Shown piece by piece: positions 36,849-45,858 of a stretch of DNA of 64,000 nt. The position numbers were made by a program, and so were the translations under genes. The notes under the pieces are model-generated. The model had not been told where the DNA came from. It was given only the letters and a program-made list of their open reading frames with translations, and made no database searches. Location of the stretch: contig DASVQP010000070.1 in NCBI GenBank assembly GCA_036389135.1, positions 1 to 64,000 on the forward strand. The letters run 5' to 3'. Each line of letters opens with the position of its first letter. Within the stretch, counting starts at the first letter, position 1. Source of the stretch: Longimicrobium sp. GTDB lineage: Bacteria > Gemmatimonadota > Gemmatimonadetes > Longimicrobiales > Longimicrobiaceae.

Positions 36849-39626
36849 ATGCCCACCATCCACCGGACGGCGCGCTTCGTGGCGCTGGCGGCGGTGCTGG
36901 CCGCGTCCGCCGCGCCGGCGCAGACGCGCGTCACCTCCCCGCGCGAGCAGTTCGGCCACGACATCGGCGCGGACTACGTGCTACCCAACTACCGGCAGCT
37001 CGTAACGTACTGGCAGAAGCTGGACGCCCAGAGCGACCGCATGCGCATGGTCGACATGGGGAAGACGGCCGAAGGGCGCACCGAGTACATGGCGATCGTC
37101 TCCTCCCCCGCCAACCTCCGCAACCTGGAGCAGTACCGGAACACGGTGCGGCGCCTGGCGCTGGCGCGCGGCGTGGACTCCACGGAGGCGCGGCGGCTGG
37201 CGCGCACGGGGAAGGCGGTGGTGTGGATCGACGGCGGGCTGCACGCCAACGAGGTGCTCGGCGCGCAGCAGCTCATCGAGACGCTCTACCAGCTCGTGTC
37301 GCGCAACGACGCGGAGACGACGCGCATCCTCGACGACGTCATCATCCTCTTCATCCACGCCAACCCAGACGGCATGGACCTGGTGAGCGACTGGTACATG
37401 CGGAATCCCAACCCGCGGCAGCGCTCCACGGGCAACATCCCGCGGCTCTACCAGAAGTACATCGGCCACGACAACAACCGGGACTTCTACGCCTCCACGC
37501 AGCCGGAGACGGAGAACATGAACCGGGTGATGTACCACACATGGTTCCCGCAGATCGTCTACAACCACCACCAGACGGGGCCCACGGGGACGGTGATGTT
37601 CGCGCCGCCCTTCCGCGACCCCTTCAACTACGTGTACGACCCGCTGGTGGTCACCGAGCTGGACCAGGTGGGCGCCGCCATGCACGCGCGCTTCATCGCC
37701 GAGAACAAGCCGGGCGTCACCACGCGGCGCGGCGCCAACTACAGCACATGGTGGAACGGCGGGCTGCGCACCACGGCGTACTTCCACAACATGATCGGCC
37801 TGCTGACGGAGACCATCGGCAACCCCACGCCGATGGACATCCCCTTCCTGGCCAACCGGCAGCTCCCCAGCGGCGACCTGGTCTCTCCCATCGCGCCGCA
37901 GCGGTGGCACTTCCGCCAGTCGATCGACTACTCCGTCACCGCCAACTACGCGGTGCTGGACATGGCCTCGCGCTACCGCGAGACGCTGCTGATGAACCAG
38001 TGGCGGATGGGGATGAACTCCATCCAGCGCGGCAGCCGCGACACGTGGACGCCGTACCCGCGCCGCATCGACGCCGTGCGCGATTCGATCCGCGCCGCTG
38101 GCCGCCGCCGCACGGACGCGGACGGGGTGATGTCTGGCGGCGGGCTGGTGAGCGACGCGCCCAACGCGCAGGAGTCGCAGCGCTACATGGCGATGCTGCG
38201 CCGCCCCGAGTGGCGCGACCCGCGCGGCTACGTGCTCCCCAGCAACCAGCCGGACTTCCCCACCGCCACCAAGTTCGTCAACGCGCTGCTGGAGACGGGC
38301 GTCGAGGTGCACCGCGCCACCGCGCCGTTCAGCGTGGCCGGCAAGCAGTATCCCGCGGGCTCGTACGTGGTGATGGCGGCGCAGCCCTTCCGCCCGCACG
38401 TGCTGGACATGTTCGAGCCGCAGGACCACCCCAACGACTTCCGCTACGAGGGCGGCCCGCCGATCCCGCCGTACGACGTGGCCGGGTGGACGCTGGCGTA
38501 CCAGATGGGCATCAAGTTCGACCGGATCCTGGAGGGCTTCACCGGCCCCTTCCAGCGGATCGCGAGCTTCAACACCCGCCCCGCGCCGGGCCGCGTGACC
38601 ACCCCGCGCTACGCCCCGGCGGCGTACCTCCTTTCCGCTGCCCAGAACGATGCCTTCACGGTGGTGAACCGCCTACTCGCGGCGGGTGTCGAGGTACAGC
38701 GCCTGACGGCTCCCCTTGCCGCCAACGGCGAGACGTACCCGGCCGGCACCTGGGTCGTCCCGTCGCGCGCGCAGAGAGTCAACGAGCGCCTCACCGCGCT
38801 GGCCGCCGAGCTGGGAGTCGACGTCGAAGCGGTCGCGGAGGCCCCCGCCGGCGCCATGCGCGTGCGCCCGCTCCGCATCGGCCTCTGGGACCGCTTCGGC
38901 GGCTCGATGCCGTCGGGCTGGAACCGCTACCTCTTCGACCAGTGGGGCTTCCCGTACCGCCAGGTCTTTGCGCAGGAGCTGGACGCGGGCAACCTGAACG
39001 CGAAGTACGACGTCCTCATCTTCCACGACGGCGCCATCCCGGAGGAGGACCGCCCCGCCCGCGATCCTGACCCGGCCACCATCCCGGCGGAGTACCGCGC
39101 GCACCTGGGCAACGTCAGCATCGCGCGCACGGTTCCGCAGCTCCGCGCCTTCCTGGAGGGTGGCGGAAAGGTTGTGACCATCGGCTCGTCCACCGTCCTG
39201 GCCCGCCACCTGGGCCTCCCGGTGAACGACCACCTGGTGGAGCGCACCTCCACCGGCGACACGGTGCACCTGTCGCGCGAGAAGTTCTTCATCCCCGGCT
39301 CCGTGCTGCAGGTGCGCGTGGACCCCTCGCGCCCCGTCGCCTGGGGGATGGAGGAGCGCGCCGACGTGATGTTCGACGACTCCCCCGTCTTCCGCCTGGG
39401 CTCGGACGCCGCCGCCCGCGGCGTGCGCCCCGTCGCCTGGTTCGAGGGCAAGACCCCGCTGCGCAGCGGCTGGGCCTGGGGCCAGGACAAGCTCGACGGC
39501 GGCGTCGCCGCCGCGGAGGCCACCGTGGGCCAGGGCACGCTCTACCTCTTTGGCCCCGAGGTCACCTTCCGCGCCCAGCCGCACGGCACCTTCAAGCTGC
39601 TGTTCAACACGCTGTACGGGATGTGA
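36849..39626 (+). CDS. M14-family zinc carboxypeptidase-like protein, secreted, 925 aa
   Basis: Large exported metallopeptidase-like protein. The signal peptide ends at SAAPAQ (about 25). The M14 domain (about 40-370) has the zinc motif H132-x-x-E135 (GGLHANEVLG), NPDGMD, HDNNRDF and a later H-H-Q-T-G, with LTETIG near the catalytic-glutamate position. About 550 more residues include a Rossmann-like C-terminal part (RIGLWDRFGGSMPSGW, DVLIFHDGAIPEED, FLEGGGKVVTIGSS) resembling glutamine-amidotransferase-like domains attached to M14 enzymes in Bacteroidetes and Gemmatimonadetes. Substrate unknown. A terminator follows. Confidence 0.9.
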   Translation: MPTIHRTARFVALAAVLAASAAPAQTRVTSPREQFGHDIGADYVLPNYRQLVTYWQKLDAQSDRMRMVDMGKTAEGRTEYMAIVSSPANLRNLEQYRNTVRRLALARGVDSTEARRLARTGKAVVWIDGGLHANEVLGAQQLIETLYQLVSRNDAETTRILDDVIILFIHANPDGMDLVSDWYMRNPNPRQRSTGNIPRLYQKYIGHDNNRDFYASTQPETENMNRVMYHTWFPQIVYNHHQTGPTGTVMFAPPFRDPFNYVYDPLVVTELDQVGAAMHARFIAENKPGVTTRRGANYSTWWNGGLRTTAYFHNMIGLLTETIGNPTPMDIPFLANRQLPSGDLVSPIAPQRWHFRQSIDYSVTANYAVLDMASRYRETLLMNQWRMGMNSIQRGSRDTWTPYPRRIDAVRDSIRAAGRRRTDADGVMSGGGLVSDAPNAQESQRYMAMLRRPEWRDPRGYVLPSNQPDFPTATKFVNALLETGVEVHRATAPFSVAGKQYPAGSYVVMAAQPFRPHVLDMFEPQDHPNDFRYEGGPPIPPYDVAGWTLAYQMGIKFDRILEGFTGPFQRIASFNTRPAPGRVTTPRYAPAAYLLSAAQNDAFTVVNRLLAAGVEVQRLTAPLAANGETYPAGTWVVPSRAQRVNERLTALAAELGVDVEAVAEAPAGAMRVRPLRIGLWDRFGGSMPSGWNRYLFDQWGFPYRQVFAQELDAGNLNAKYDVLIFHDGAIPEEDRPARDPDPATIPAEYRAHLGNVSIARTVPQLRAFLEGGGKVVTIGSSTVLARHLGLPVNDHLVERTSTGDTVHLSREKFFIPGSVLQVRVDPSRPVAWGMEERADVMFDDSPVFRLGSDAAARGVRPVAWFEGKTPLRSGWAWGQDKLDGGVAAAEATVGQGTLYLFGPEVTFRAQPHGTFKLLFNTLYGM

Positions 39627-39667
39627 CGATGGAGGGCTATCGCCCTGGTTGAGCAGGAACCAATTCG

Positions 39668-39699
39668 AAAAAGCCCCGACATGGCGTCGGGGCTTTTTC
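39668..39699. terminator. bidirectional rho-independent terminator
   Basis: AAAAAGCCCCGAC and GTCGGGGCTTTTT around ATGGC. It serves the M14 gene and possibly the convergent toxin gene. Confidence 0.93.
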
Positions 39700-39725
39700 G
39701 CGCTTGTGGCCGCAACTCGTGGAAC

Positions 39726-40145
39726 TCAGCGCTGCGTGTGGGAAATCCTCGTGAATCCCGCCTGCTCGAAGTGACCGTCGAACGCGAGGGCCTCCCGGAT
39801 ACCGAGACGTTCCATCAGGACAAAAGACGCGCAGTCGGTCAGCGAGAACCGCTTATCTGGACGCTGCCTCAGGTACTCGAAGGCGGCTCGAAAGAGCTCC
39901 TCGTCCACGTGCACCAGGCGCACGGATGGACTCGCCAGCAGCCAATCGCCAATTTCAACCGCTTTGTAGTGGCGACCGCGGCTGACGAAAAAGGTTACCA
40001 CCTCATCCAGAACGAAGCTCGTCGTCAGCAGTCGAGGACGACTACGAGCAAACTGCCGCCAGTGCTCCGTGGCGGCGGCGTGATGCTGGTCGTTGTCCGA
40101 TTCGAGCGCGACGAGATAGCCCGTATCGAGGAAAACCTCGGCCAT
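39726..40145 (-). CDS. PIN-domain toxin, VapC-like, 139 aa
   Basis: Mg-dependent endoribonuclease toxin candidate. The PIN acidic quartet is D7 (FLDTGYL), D47/E48 (FVLDEVV), D104 (SLTDCASF) and D123 (AFDGHF). The length is typical. The antitoxin gene ends three bases upstream on the same strand, the usual arrangement. GC content is lower than the surrounding core genes, consistent with mobile acquisition. The RNA target is unknown. Confidence 0.9.
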   Translation of the reverse strand: MAEVFLDTGYLVALESDNDQHHAAATEHWRQFARSRPRLLTTSFVLDEVVTFFVSRGRHYKAVEIGDWLLASPSVRLVHVDEELFRAAFEYLRQRPDKRFSLTDCASFVLMERLGIREALAFDGHFEQAGFTRISHTQR

Positions 40146-40148
40146 ACG

Positions 40149-40355
40149 TTAGTCGCAGCCGTACAAGTAGCGATCGTGTTGTGCGGCTCCGTCCGAGACC
40201 CCAGTTGACACAGGCGAGGTTCCAAGCCGCACTATCGGATCGTCCTCTGCCTCGATCGCCTCACGAGTCATGCTCGCGAGGAGGCGAGCAATCAGCTTCG
40301 CGCGCTCGCCCTCGGGCAGCTTCAACGCCTCTGCTTCGAGTTCCTGAATGCTCAT
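40149..40355 (-). CDS. antitoxin of the PIN toxin, addiction-module protein type, 68 aa
   Basis: Small acidic helical protein (EAEALKLPEGERAKLIARLL, about 7-26) resembling the addiction-module/unstable-antitoxin family (PF09720) rather than an AbrB-type VapB, with a disordered C-terminus that would wrap the toxin. AGGAGATCG precedes the ATG at 40355. It is co-transcribed with the PIN toxin. No DNA-binding motif is obvious. The pairing with the toxin rests on position and length. Confidence 0.8.
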   Translation of the reverse strand: MSIQELEAEALKLPEGERAKLIARLLASMTREAIEAEDDPIVRLGTSPVSTGVSDGAAQHDRYLYGCD

Positions 40356-40638
40356 CGATCTCCTACGGAATCGGGACGGCTCCGAACTCAGCGCGAGAAC
40401 GAAGCCCGCTCCTCATCTGCTGCGAAGAACGGTCCACTGCGGAAGCCTCATGCCGGTGACTTCTTGTCGCGCCTGTAACAAGGATACCCCGCAGATGCCG
40501 AACGGGATCAGCAACACTGGAATTCGCCGGGCTCGGTCCGACTACTGGATGGAGCACCGCTTCCTCGACGCGCGAGACATCGACGTACGAATCGAGGAAG
40601 TCGAAAGCTGTCGGCCCATCCTTCCAGCCCACGCCATC

Positions 40639-41778
40639 ATGAGCAACGAATTCCGCAGCCGGTTCGTATCCCACGCGCAGCTCGCGGTGGAGCGCGCGGG
40701 TCGCGCGCAGACCGAGGCGGCGACCAACCAGTACCTCGTGCTCCCGTTCTTTCAGCTGCTCGGCTACGACCCGCTGGACCCCGATGAGGTGGTGCCGGAG
40801 GCGCATGCGTCGTTCTCCGACAAGTTCAAGAACCGGGTGGACTTCGCCATCTGCCAGGACAAGACGCCGGTGATCGCGGTCGAGTCCAAAAAGGTCGGCG
40901 CGCTCGTGGAGGCGAACCGCGGGGAGCTGAAGGGCTACTTCAACGCGGTGCCCTCCGTGAAGCTCGGCATCCTGACGGACGGGCTCACCTTCCAGCTGTT
41001 CACGGACACCAGCGCCGAGAACATGATGGACGACGAGCCTTTCGCGGTCGTCGACCTGACCGAAGCCGCGCGCGACCAGGTGGACGCCAACGCGCTCGAC
41101 GCGCTGATGCGGCTGCGCAAGGGCACCTTCGACCCCGCGCACGTGGGGGCGGACGCGCGGCGGAAGATGCACGTGGCCGCGTACGCCGATGCGCTGCAGC
41201 GCGTGCTCGCGAGCCCCGATGAGCGGTTCGTGCGCGTGATGATGGACATCGCGTCCATCGAAGGGCGCCGCACCTCGCGCATGGTGGAGGAGCACGCGCC
41301 GCTCGTGCGCGAGGCGGCGGACACCATGCTCGACCGCAAGATCCTGGAGCGCGTCGGCTTCGCGGATCGCAGCGACCTGGTGCGAATTCCCGCCGAGTCG
41401 CCCGTCGCCCCCGCGCCTACGGAGGCCGCGCCGGAGCCGGTTGCTCCGGTGGAGAGCGGGGTCGTGACCACCGATACGGAGCGTCAGGTGCTCGAATACG
41501 TGCGGACGCGCCTCCCCTTCCTGATCGAGCGCGAGGAAGGCCTCTATCAAAAGCTCTCGCACATCCGCTCCGTCGATCACAAAACGGTGTTCTGCGTGTT
41601 CTACCGCCAGGAGCGGAAGGGCAAGCTGTTCAACTTCACCGAAGGCACTCGCGGCGCGCGCTACCGCTTCGAGTTCGTCACCCCCGAAGGCGCGGGGTGG
41701 GTCAACACAGACACGCTCTCCGACATCGACGCACCCCTGCTCGCGGCGTTCACGACGAGGGTGCAGGAGCTCGGATAG
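40639..41778 (+). CDS. orphan HsdR-N-terminal-domain-like nuclease, 379 aa
   Basis: Resembles the N-terminal nuclease domain of type I restriction R subunits. A PD-(D/E)xK core is visible: D68 (NRVDFAI) then E82-S-K84 (IAVESKK). The early QTEAATNQYLVLPFFQLLGY block is typical. There is no helicase region, and no hsdM or hsdS nearby. A Pro/Ala linker (about 253-272) joins a C-terminal domain (LPFLIEREEGLYQKL, TVFCVFYRQERKG). The start is uncertain: 40639 fits the domain, but ribosome binding is poor. It could be a stand-alone defence nuclease or a decayed relic. Confidence 0.75.
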   Translation: MSNEFRSRFVSHAQLAVERAGRAQTEAATNQYLVLPFFQLLGYDPLDPDEVVPEAHASFSDKFKNRVDFAICQDKTPVIAVESKKVGALVEANRGELKGYFNAVPSVKLGILTDGLTFQLFTDTSAENMMDDEPFAVVDLTEAARDQVDANALDALMRLRKGTFDPAHVGADARRKMHVAAYADALQRVLASPDERFVRVMMDIASIEGRRTSRMVEEHAPLVREAADTMLDRKILERVGFADRSDLVRIPAESPVAPAPTEAAPEPVAPVESGVVTTDTERQVLEYVRTRLPFLIEREEGLYQKLSHIRSVDHKTVFCVFYRQERKGKLFNFTEGTRGARYRFEFVTPEGAGWVNTDTLSDIDAPLLAAFTTRVQELG

Positions 41779-41813
41779 AACATAGGAGAGCGTAGCGAGC
41801 GCACCGTTTCGCC

Positions 41814-41860
41814 CAACAACAGAACCCCGCGATCGATCTGGGGGCGGGGTTCTGTTGTTG
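41814..41860 (+). terminator. rho-independent terminator
   Basis: CAACAACAGAACCCCGC and GCGGGGTTCTGTTGTTG form a 17-bp stem with a 13-base loop, 35 bases after the nuclease stop. T residues are interspersed in the distal arm. Confidence 0.85.
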
Positions 41861-41886
41861 TCTTGGCGCACCCTCGAGAACTCGAT

Positions 41887-42345
41887 ATGCTCGACTCATC
41901 CATGACAAAAGACGACGGGCTGCTGGATTGCAAGGGGATGTCGGGCTGCGATGATCGCCCCGCCACCGCGGCCGAGCTGGCAAAGGCGCAACAGGCTATC
42001 AGTATGATCCGCTCGGACGAATCCTGCGGACAAATTCGAGCTAACGCTCAACGGATGCTCAGTCGCGGCGGCCTGCGGGTGTGGACGAATCGGCTTTATA
42101 CGTTCGACGCATACGGTGTGGAACGAGTGATGCTCGGTCATTCGTACTTCGTCTACGACGGGCCTGATCCAGGTCCAGTCATGTGGCTCTGGACGGGATC
42201 CATTGGCCCGAAGACCATAGCGCATGAGGCACTGCACGGAATGCCAAACATGGACGGGAGTGGGTCGGGATACTACCAGCACGACCAAATGACCCCCATG
42301 GGTATGACGATGAAGGAAACAGCGGCTGCTTGCGGGTCTGGTTGA
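41887..42345 (+). CDS. small HExxH-motif protein, 152 aa
   Basis: Not a family I can name. The zincin-like motif H113-E-A-L-H117 (KTIAHEALHGMP) is followed by H132 in YYQHDQM, a plausible third ligand. The N-terminal part is polar and Cys-containing (LLDCKGMSGCDD), with no signal peptide. Low-GC codons set it apart from core genes. The size and domain resemble detached metallopeptidase tips of RHS/polymorphic toxins, but that is inference. A second small gene follows after 12 bases. ATG 41887 or 41902 could be the start. Confidence 0.65.
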   Translation: MLDSSMTKDDGLLDCKGMSGCDDRPATAAELAKAQQAISMIRSDESCGQIRANAQRMLSRGGLRVWTNRLYTFDAYGVERVMLGHSYFVYDGPDPGPVMWLWTGSIGPKTIAHEALHGMPNMDGSGSGYYQHDQMTPMGMTMKETAAACGSG

Positions 42346-42357
42346 CGGAGGACGACG

Positions 42358-42912
42358 ATGATTACGCTGCTACTCGCCGCGATGCAAATCGCGGCAAGTC
42401 CGCCGGTGGATAGTGCCGCCGTTTACACACTTCTGCTTGAGGAGGTGCGGGCAGAGAACCCGGGAGCACGTATCATCCTGTCGCAAACCCGGTCCGGGGT
42501 CAGTTGTATGCCCCAGTGCGGGGTGTCGGCACTCAGTGAGACACCGTCCGATCCCCCTGCGGCGGCGGGCGAGACGACACACGGCCCCTCATTGATCGCT
42601 GCGTTACGCGATAAGAAGTTGATCGACGGAACCTGCCCAGTTACTCCCCGGGTTTTTGGCTGCCCAGAAGCCGCGAAGTCCGTATTCGCGGGTTTAGGTG
42701 AGATCGCGGTACGTCCTGAAGGCAGTCCGCCAGCGGTCGAGGGAGCGTACTGGGTTCGCGTGGCGATATTGAATTTGCGCCCCTCACCGTGCTCGCACGA
42801 GAAAGACCCAGAAGATGCGCAAGCAGAGGGGTTTGGATACTGGGCCCTCGTACGACAACAACCGAATGGAACCTGGCGTCTCGTGAGGCGCATCCCTGCA
42901 TTCTCGCTGTAG
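42358..42912 (+). CDS. small secreted hypothetical protein, 184 aa
   Basis: Unrecognised. A short signal peptide (about 1-14, LLLAAMQIAAS) is followed by a region resembling a small alpha/beta domain with four cysteines (SCMPQCG, GTCPVTPRVFGC) that could form disulfides, and a C-terminal strand pair (YWALVRQQPNGTWRLVRRI). GGAGGACGACG precedes the ATG. Its 12-base spacing from the HEALH gene and shared low-GC codons suggest the two were acquired together; it could be a cognate inhibitor. That is a guess. Confidence 0.65.
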   Translation: MITLLLAAMQIAASPPVDSAAVYTLLLEEVRAENPGARIILSQTRSGVSCMPQCGVSALSETPSDPPAAAGETTHGPSLIAALRDKKLIDGTCPVTPRVFGCPEAAKSVFAGLGEIAVRPEGSPPAVEGAYWVRVAILNLRPSPCSHEKDPEDAQAEGFGYWALVRQQPNGTWRLVRRIPAFSL

Positions 42913-42971
42913 CGTGGGAGCTGGGGCACTTCTGCCCACGCGATGTGACGCTGTATGTTTGATGCGCGCGC

Positions 42972-43005
42972 ATGGCCCCTCGTCTGTTTGCAGACGAGGG
43001 GCCAT
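42972..43005. terminator. hairpin between convergent genes
   Basis: ATGGCCCCTCGTCTG and CAGACGAGGGGCCAT form a perfect 15-bp stem with a TTTG loop, but no T tract follows. It lies between genes ending at 42912 (plus) and 43017 (minus). Confidence 0.7.
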
Positions 43006-43016
43006 GTCGAACCGGA

Positions 43017-45701
43017 TTACAGCCGCTCCCCGGCGAACTCGAACACCTCATGCCGCCGCGCCAGGTCGCCATCGGGCACGACGACGGCGAACCAGGGGGC
43101 ATCGGCGACGATGCGCCGCGCCTTCCACTCGACGGTGGCGGGCATCCCCGCGCGCCGCTGGACGGTCCGGGACGGCTGCTGAATGCGCAGGTTCACGGCG
43201 CGCAGGGCGACGGTGCGAACGCGAGGGTCGCGCGTGGTCAGGCGGATGGTGACGTCGCCGTTGCGGGCGGTGGTGGCGGTCAACTGGAAATCGTCGCGCG
43301 CCGTGGCGGGCGCGGGGGTGCCCAGCAGGTCCTCCATCATCCACAGCCACCGGCTGACGGGGTGGACCCAGACCTCCTTGTACACGTACATGTTCTGCGC
43401 CGGCCAGTAGGGCAGATCGGTGACGCCGCGGCTCTGCATGCCGACCGGGAGCGAGCCGACGAAGTCGCCCGACGACACGCTGTACTGCTGCGCCCAATCG
43501 TACCCCTCGCCGTACATCGTGCTCTGGACGAACGGGTTGCGGCCGACGACCCACTGCAGCTGCCGCTGGGCGAGGTCCATCCCCGCGCTGTCGCCACGGA
43601 GCCGTGACGCCGCGGAGAGCGCCTTCGCCTGCGAAAGGAGGATGCCGTAGTTGCCGCGGCGCGCGTACCAGACCGGGAACGCGCGAAGGAACCAGCCGTC
43701 GCCCATCGGCATCCCCGTGCTCACCTGCGCGCGGTACGCCTCGCGCGTGCCCCCGTGCAGCGCGCCGGAGTCCGGCACCTCCTTCGCCTCGTCGCCCAGG
43801 CGGTAGACGTACGCGGGGAGGACGCCGTACGGGGCGGTCGTGGACGCGGTGCGCTTCTGGTACTCGGCGTGGAGGGCGACGGTGGAGTACCACTTCATCC
43901 AGTCCGGGTGGTCCGGCAGGGCCTCCGTGAGCTGCGCCAGTGCAACGACCGGCGCCTGGTCGTTGCCGCGGTGGAACTGGTGGAAGAGCGTGTCGCGGTC
44001 CGGGCCCGTGTAAAAGAACCCGGCCAGCGGAAAGGTGCCTCCCACCGGGCGCTTCTGCTGCGAATCGACGATCACGCGGGCGAGCTCCACCGCCTTGTCG
44101 GCGTACTTGCGGTGCCCCGTCGCGCGGAAAAGCTCGAGCGACGCGGTGACGCCGATCCCCGCGAGCTCCATGCGGGACGCGGCGAAGGCGGGCGTGTGCC
44201 AGGTCGACGGCCCTTCCACGCCGGCGATGGCGTGGCTCCAGTCGTCCTCGGCGATGCGCAGGCTGCGCGCGGCCAGCTCGGGGTCGGAATCCTTGAGCAC
44301 GCGGTACGCGATGGCGCCCGCGGCCGCGGAGATGTAGTTGGCGTTCGGGTTGTTCTTCGCCACCACGGTGCGGTCGTCCGCGTCGCCCACCACGTTGTTG
44401 GTCCACAGGTTGTGACTACCGAAAGCGACGCGGTAGCCGCCCGGGAAGCGCACGCGCAGCACCCAGTCCAGCCCCCACTTCGCCTCTTCCAGCACCCGCG
44501 CCAAGAGCGCCGGATCCCCGCCGCGGGCGCGGAGCCGCTCGGCCAGGGCAAAGAGTGCGTACGCCCCCTCGCCGGTGTTGATCACACCCTGCGAAAGGTC
44601 GCCCGCATCGTGCCAGCCGCCGCTCATCACGATGCGCTGGCCGCCATGCGTCGCGAACCAGTCCAGGTGGTCGACGCCGTGCGATCCCGGCACGTCGAAG
44701 CCGCAGCGGTTCCCGTAGAAGAAGTTGAGCGCCTTCCACACCGTCCCCTCCCACACGTCCGCGCCGATGCGAAAGGGCTGCGTCGTCTCGCCGCCCGTGC
44801 GGATGACGTAGCGCCCCGGCACGTTCACCTCCGAGAAGTCCATCTGCTGGAACGAGCCGAGCCGGCTGCTCACCCGCTGCACCGGCTTGCGCAGCACCAC
44901 CTCGCCGAGGGCGCGGCCATCCACCCGAATCAGCTCGAATGCGGAAGCCGCCAGATGGCTCGCGACGGCCGTCTTCGAGAAGCCCGCCGGGTAGCCGGTG
45001 TGGCTGAACGAGATCCGCCCCGGCGCGACGCCCCACCCCGTGTGATGGTCAGGAGCGACGCGCTGGAGTTCGATGCGTCCGATCTCGAACGCGACGCGGT
45101 CGCCGGGCGCCGCGAGCATCTTGTTGGCCCAGTAGCCGATCTCGATGGCCGTCACGCGGTCGCGCGGCAGCGGCTCGATCTCCCACACCACCTGCTGCCA
45201 CCCGTTGGGCGCGAGCGTCACGTAGTGGATCCCCTCGCGGCCGTACCGGTCGGGCACCTTCTCCGCCCCGTCATTGCGCAGCACGACCTGCATCGGAATG
45301 GTCGGAAAGCCGCTGGTCTCCGTCTTCATCCACATGGAGAGCCGGTTGTAGCCGCGCCAGTCCTCGCCATCGAACGAGCGCCGCAGGTTGACGCTTGGCA
45401 GGCGGTTGCGCGTCGGCGCGGGCGCGTCACGGAACATCTGCACCTCCACGCGCATCACGCGATCGCCGGCAAGACTCCGCTCGGTAGGGAAGCTCAGAGT
45501 CCCCGTCCCCGTGAAGCGCCAGGTGGCCGGCCCCGTCAGCTCATCCAGCACGCGGCTCGCCTGCACCTCCTTCCGCAGCCACCCGAACTCCGCCGAGTTC
45601 TCGAACTCGATCGGCATCAGGGCACGCGGCTGCTGGCCGGTCAGGTCGGCTGGCGCGGCGGCGCAGGCGAAGAGCACGAGCGCGGCGTACTTGGCATGCA
45701 T
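43017..45701 (-). CDS. glycoside hydrolase family 9 protein, secreted, 894 aa
   Basis: Exported glycosidase. The signal peptide ends near residue 22. Residues 30-215 form a beta-sandwich, possibly a carbohydrate-binding module (SFDGEDWRGYNRLSMWMKTE). An N-terminal Ig-like cellulase domain (about 225-315) precedes the (alpha/alpha)6 catalytic domain, with the GH9 signature D365-A-G-D368 in GGWHDAGDL. C-terminal RNPFVQSTMYGEGYDW lies where the catalytic-acid region is expected. GH9 members act on cellulose, xyloglucan or related beta-1,4 glucans, and exo-glucosaminidases exist. No other polysaccharide genes are nearby. Confidence 0.9.
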   Translation of the reverse strand: MHAKYAALVLFACAAAPADLTGQQPRALMPIEFENSAEFGWLRKEVQASRVLDELTGPATWRFTGTGTLSFPTERSLAGDRVMRVEVQMFRDAPAPTRNRLPSVNLRRSFDGEDWRGYNRLSMWMKTETSGFPTIPMQVVLRNDGAEKVPDRYGREGIHYVTLAPNGWQQVVWEIEPLPRDRVTAIEIGYWANKMLAAPGDRVAFEIGRIELQRVAPDHHTGWGVAPGRISFSHTGYPAGFSKTAVASHLAASAFELIRVDGRALGEVVLRKPVQRVSSRLGSFQQMDFSEVNVPGRYVIRTGGETTQPFRIGADVWEGTVWKALNFFYGNRCGFDVPGSHGVDHLDWFATHGGQRIVMSGGWHDAGDLSQGVINTGEGAYALFALAERLRARGGDPALLARVLEEAKWGLDWVLRVRFPGGYRVAFGSHNLWTNNVVGDADDRTVVAKNNPNANYISAAAGAIAYRVLKDSDPELAARSLRIAEDDWSHAIAGVEGPSTWHTPAFAASRMELAGIGVTASLELFRATGHRKYADKAVELARVIVDSQQKRPVGGTFPLAGFFYTGPDRDTLFHQFHRGNDQAPVVALAQLTEALPDHPDWMKWYSTVALHAEYQKRTASTTAPYGVLPAYVYRLGDEAKEVPDSGALHGGTREAYRAQVSTGMPMGDGWFLRAFPVWYARRGNYGILLSQAKALSAASRLRGDSAGMDLAQRQLQWVVGRNPFVQSTMYGEGYDWAQQYSVSSGDFVGSLPVGMQSRGVTDLPYWPAQNMYVYKEVWVHPVSRWLWMMEDLLGTPAPATARDDFQLTATTARNGDVTIRLTTRDPRVRTVALRAVNLRIQQPSRTVQRRAGMPATVEWKARRIVADAPWFAVVVPDGDLARRHEVFEFAGERL

Positions 45702-45858
45702 GATGGGCGGGCTCTGTGTGCAGGTGAATCGCGGCGGCGTACGCGCCGCGGATTAGCTGGTTTCGGCGATCCTGTGAAAGCCCTGCGTCGTGGCCGACAA
45801 CGTTATAGATACGGTCCCGCTTTGATGGGCGAGCTCAATAAGACTGCTGGAGATCAAT

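Noticed and set aside
40639-41778. Complete type I restriction-modification system.
   Set aside because: Only an R-subunit N-terminal-like domain is present; helicase, HsdM and HsdS are absent.
39726-42912. A full genomic island with integrase and attachment sites around the toxin-antitoxin, nuclease and HEALH genes.
   Set aside because: No integrase, transposase, tRNA or flanking direct repeat was found. Only gene type and lower GC suggest acquisition.
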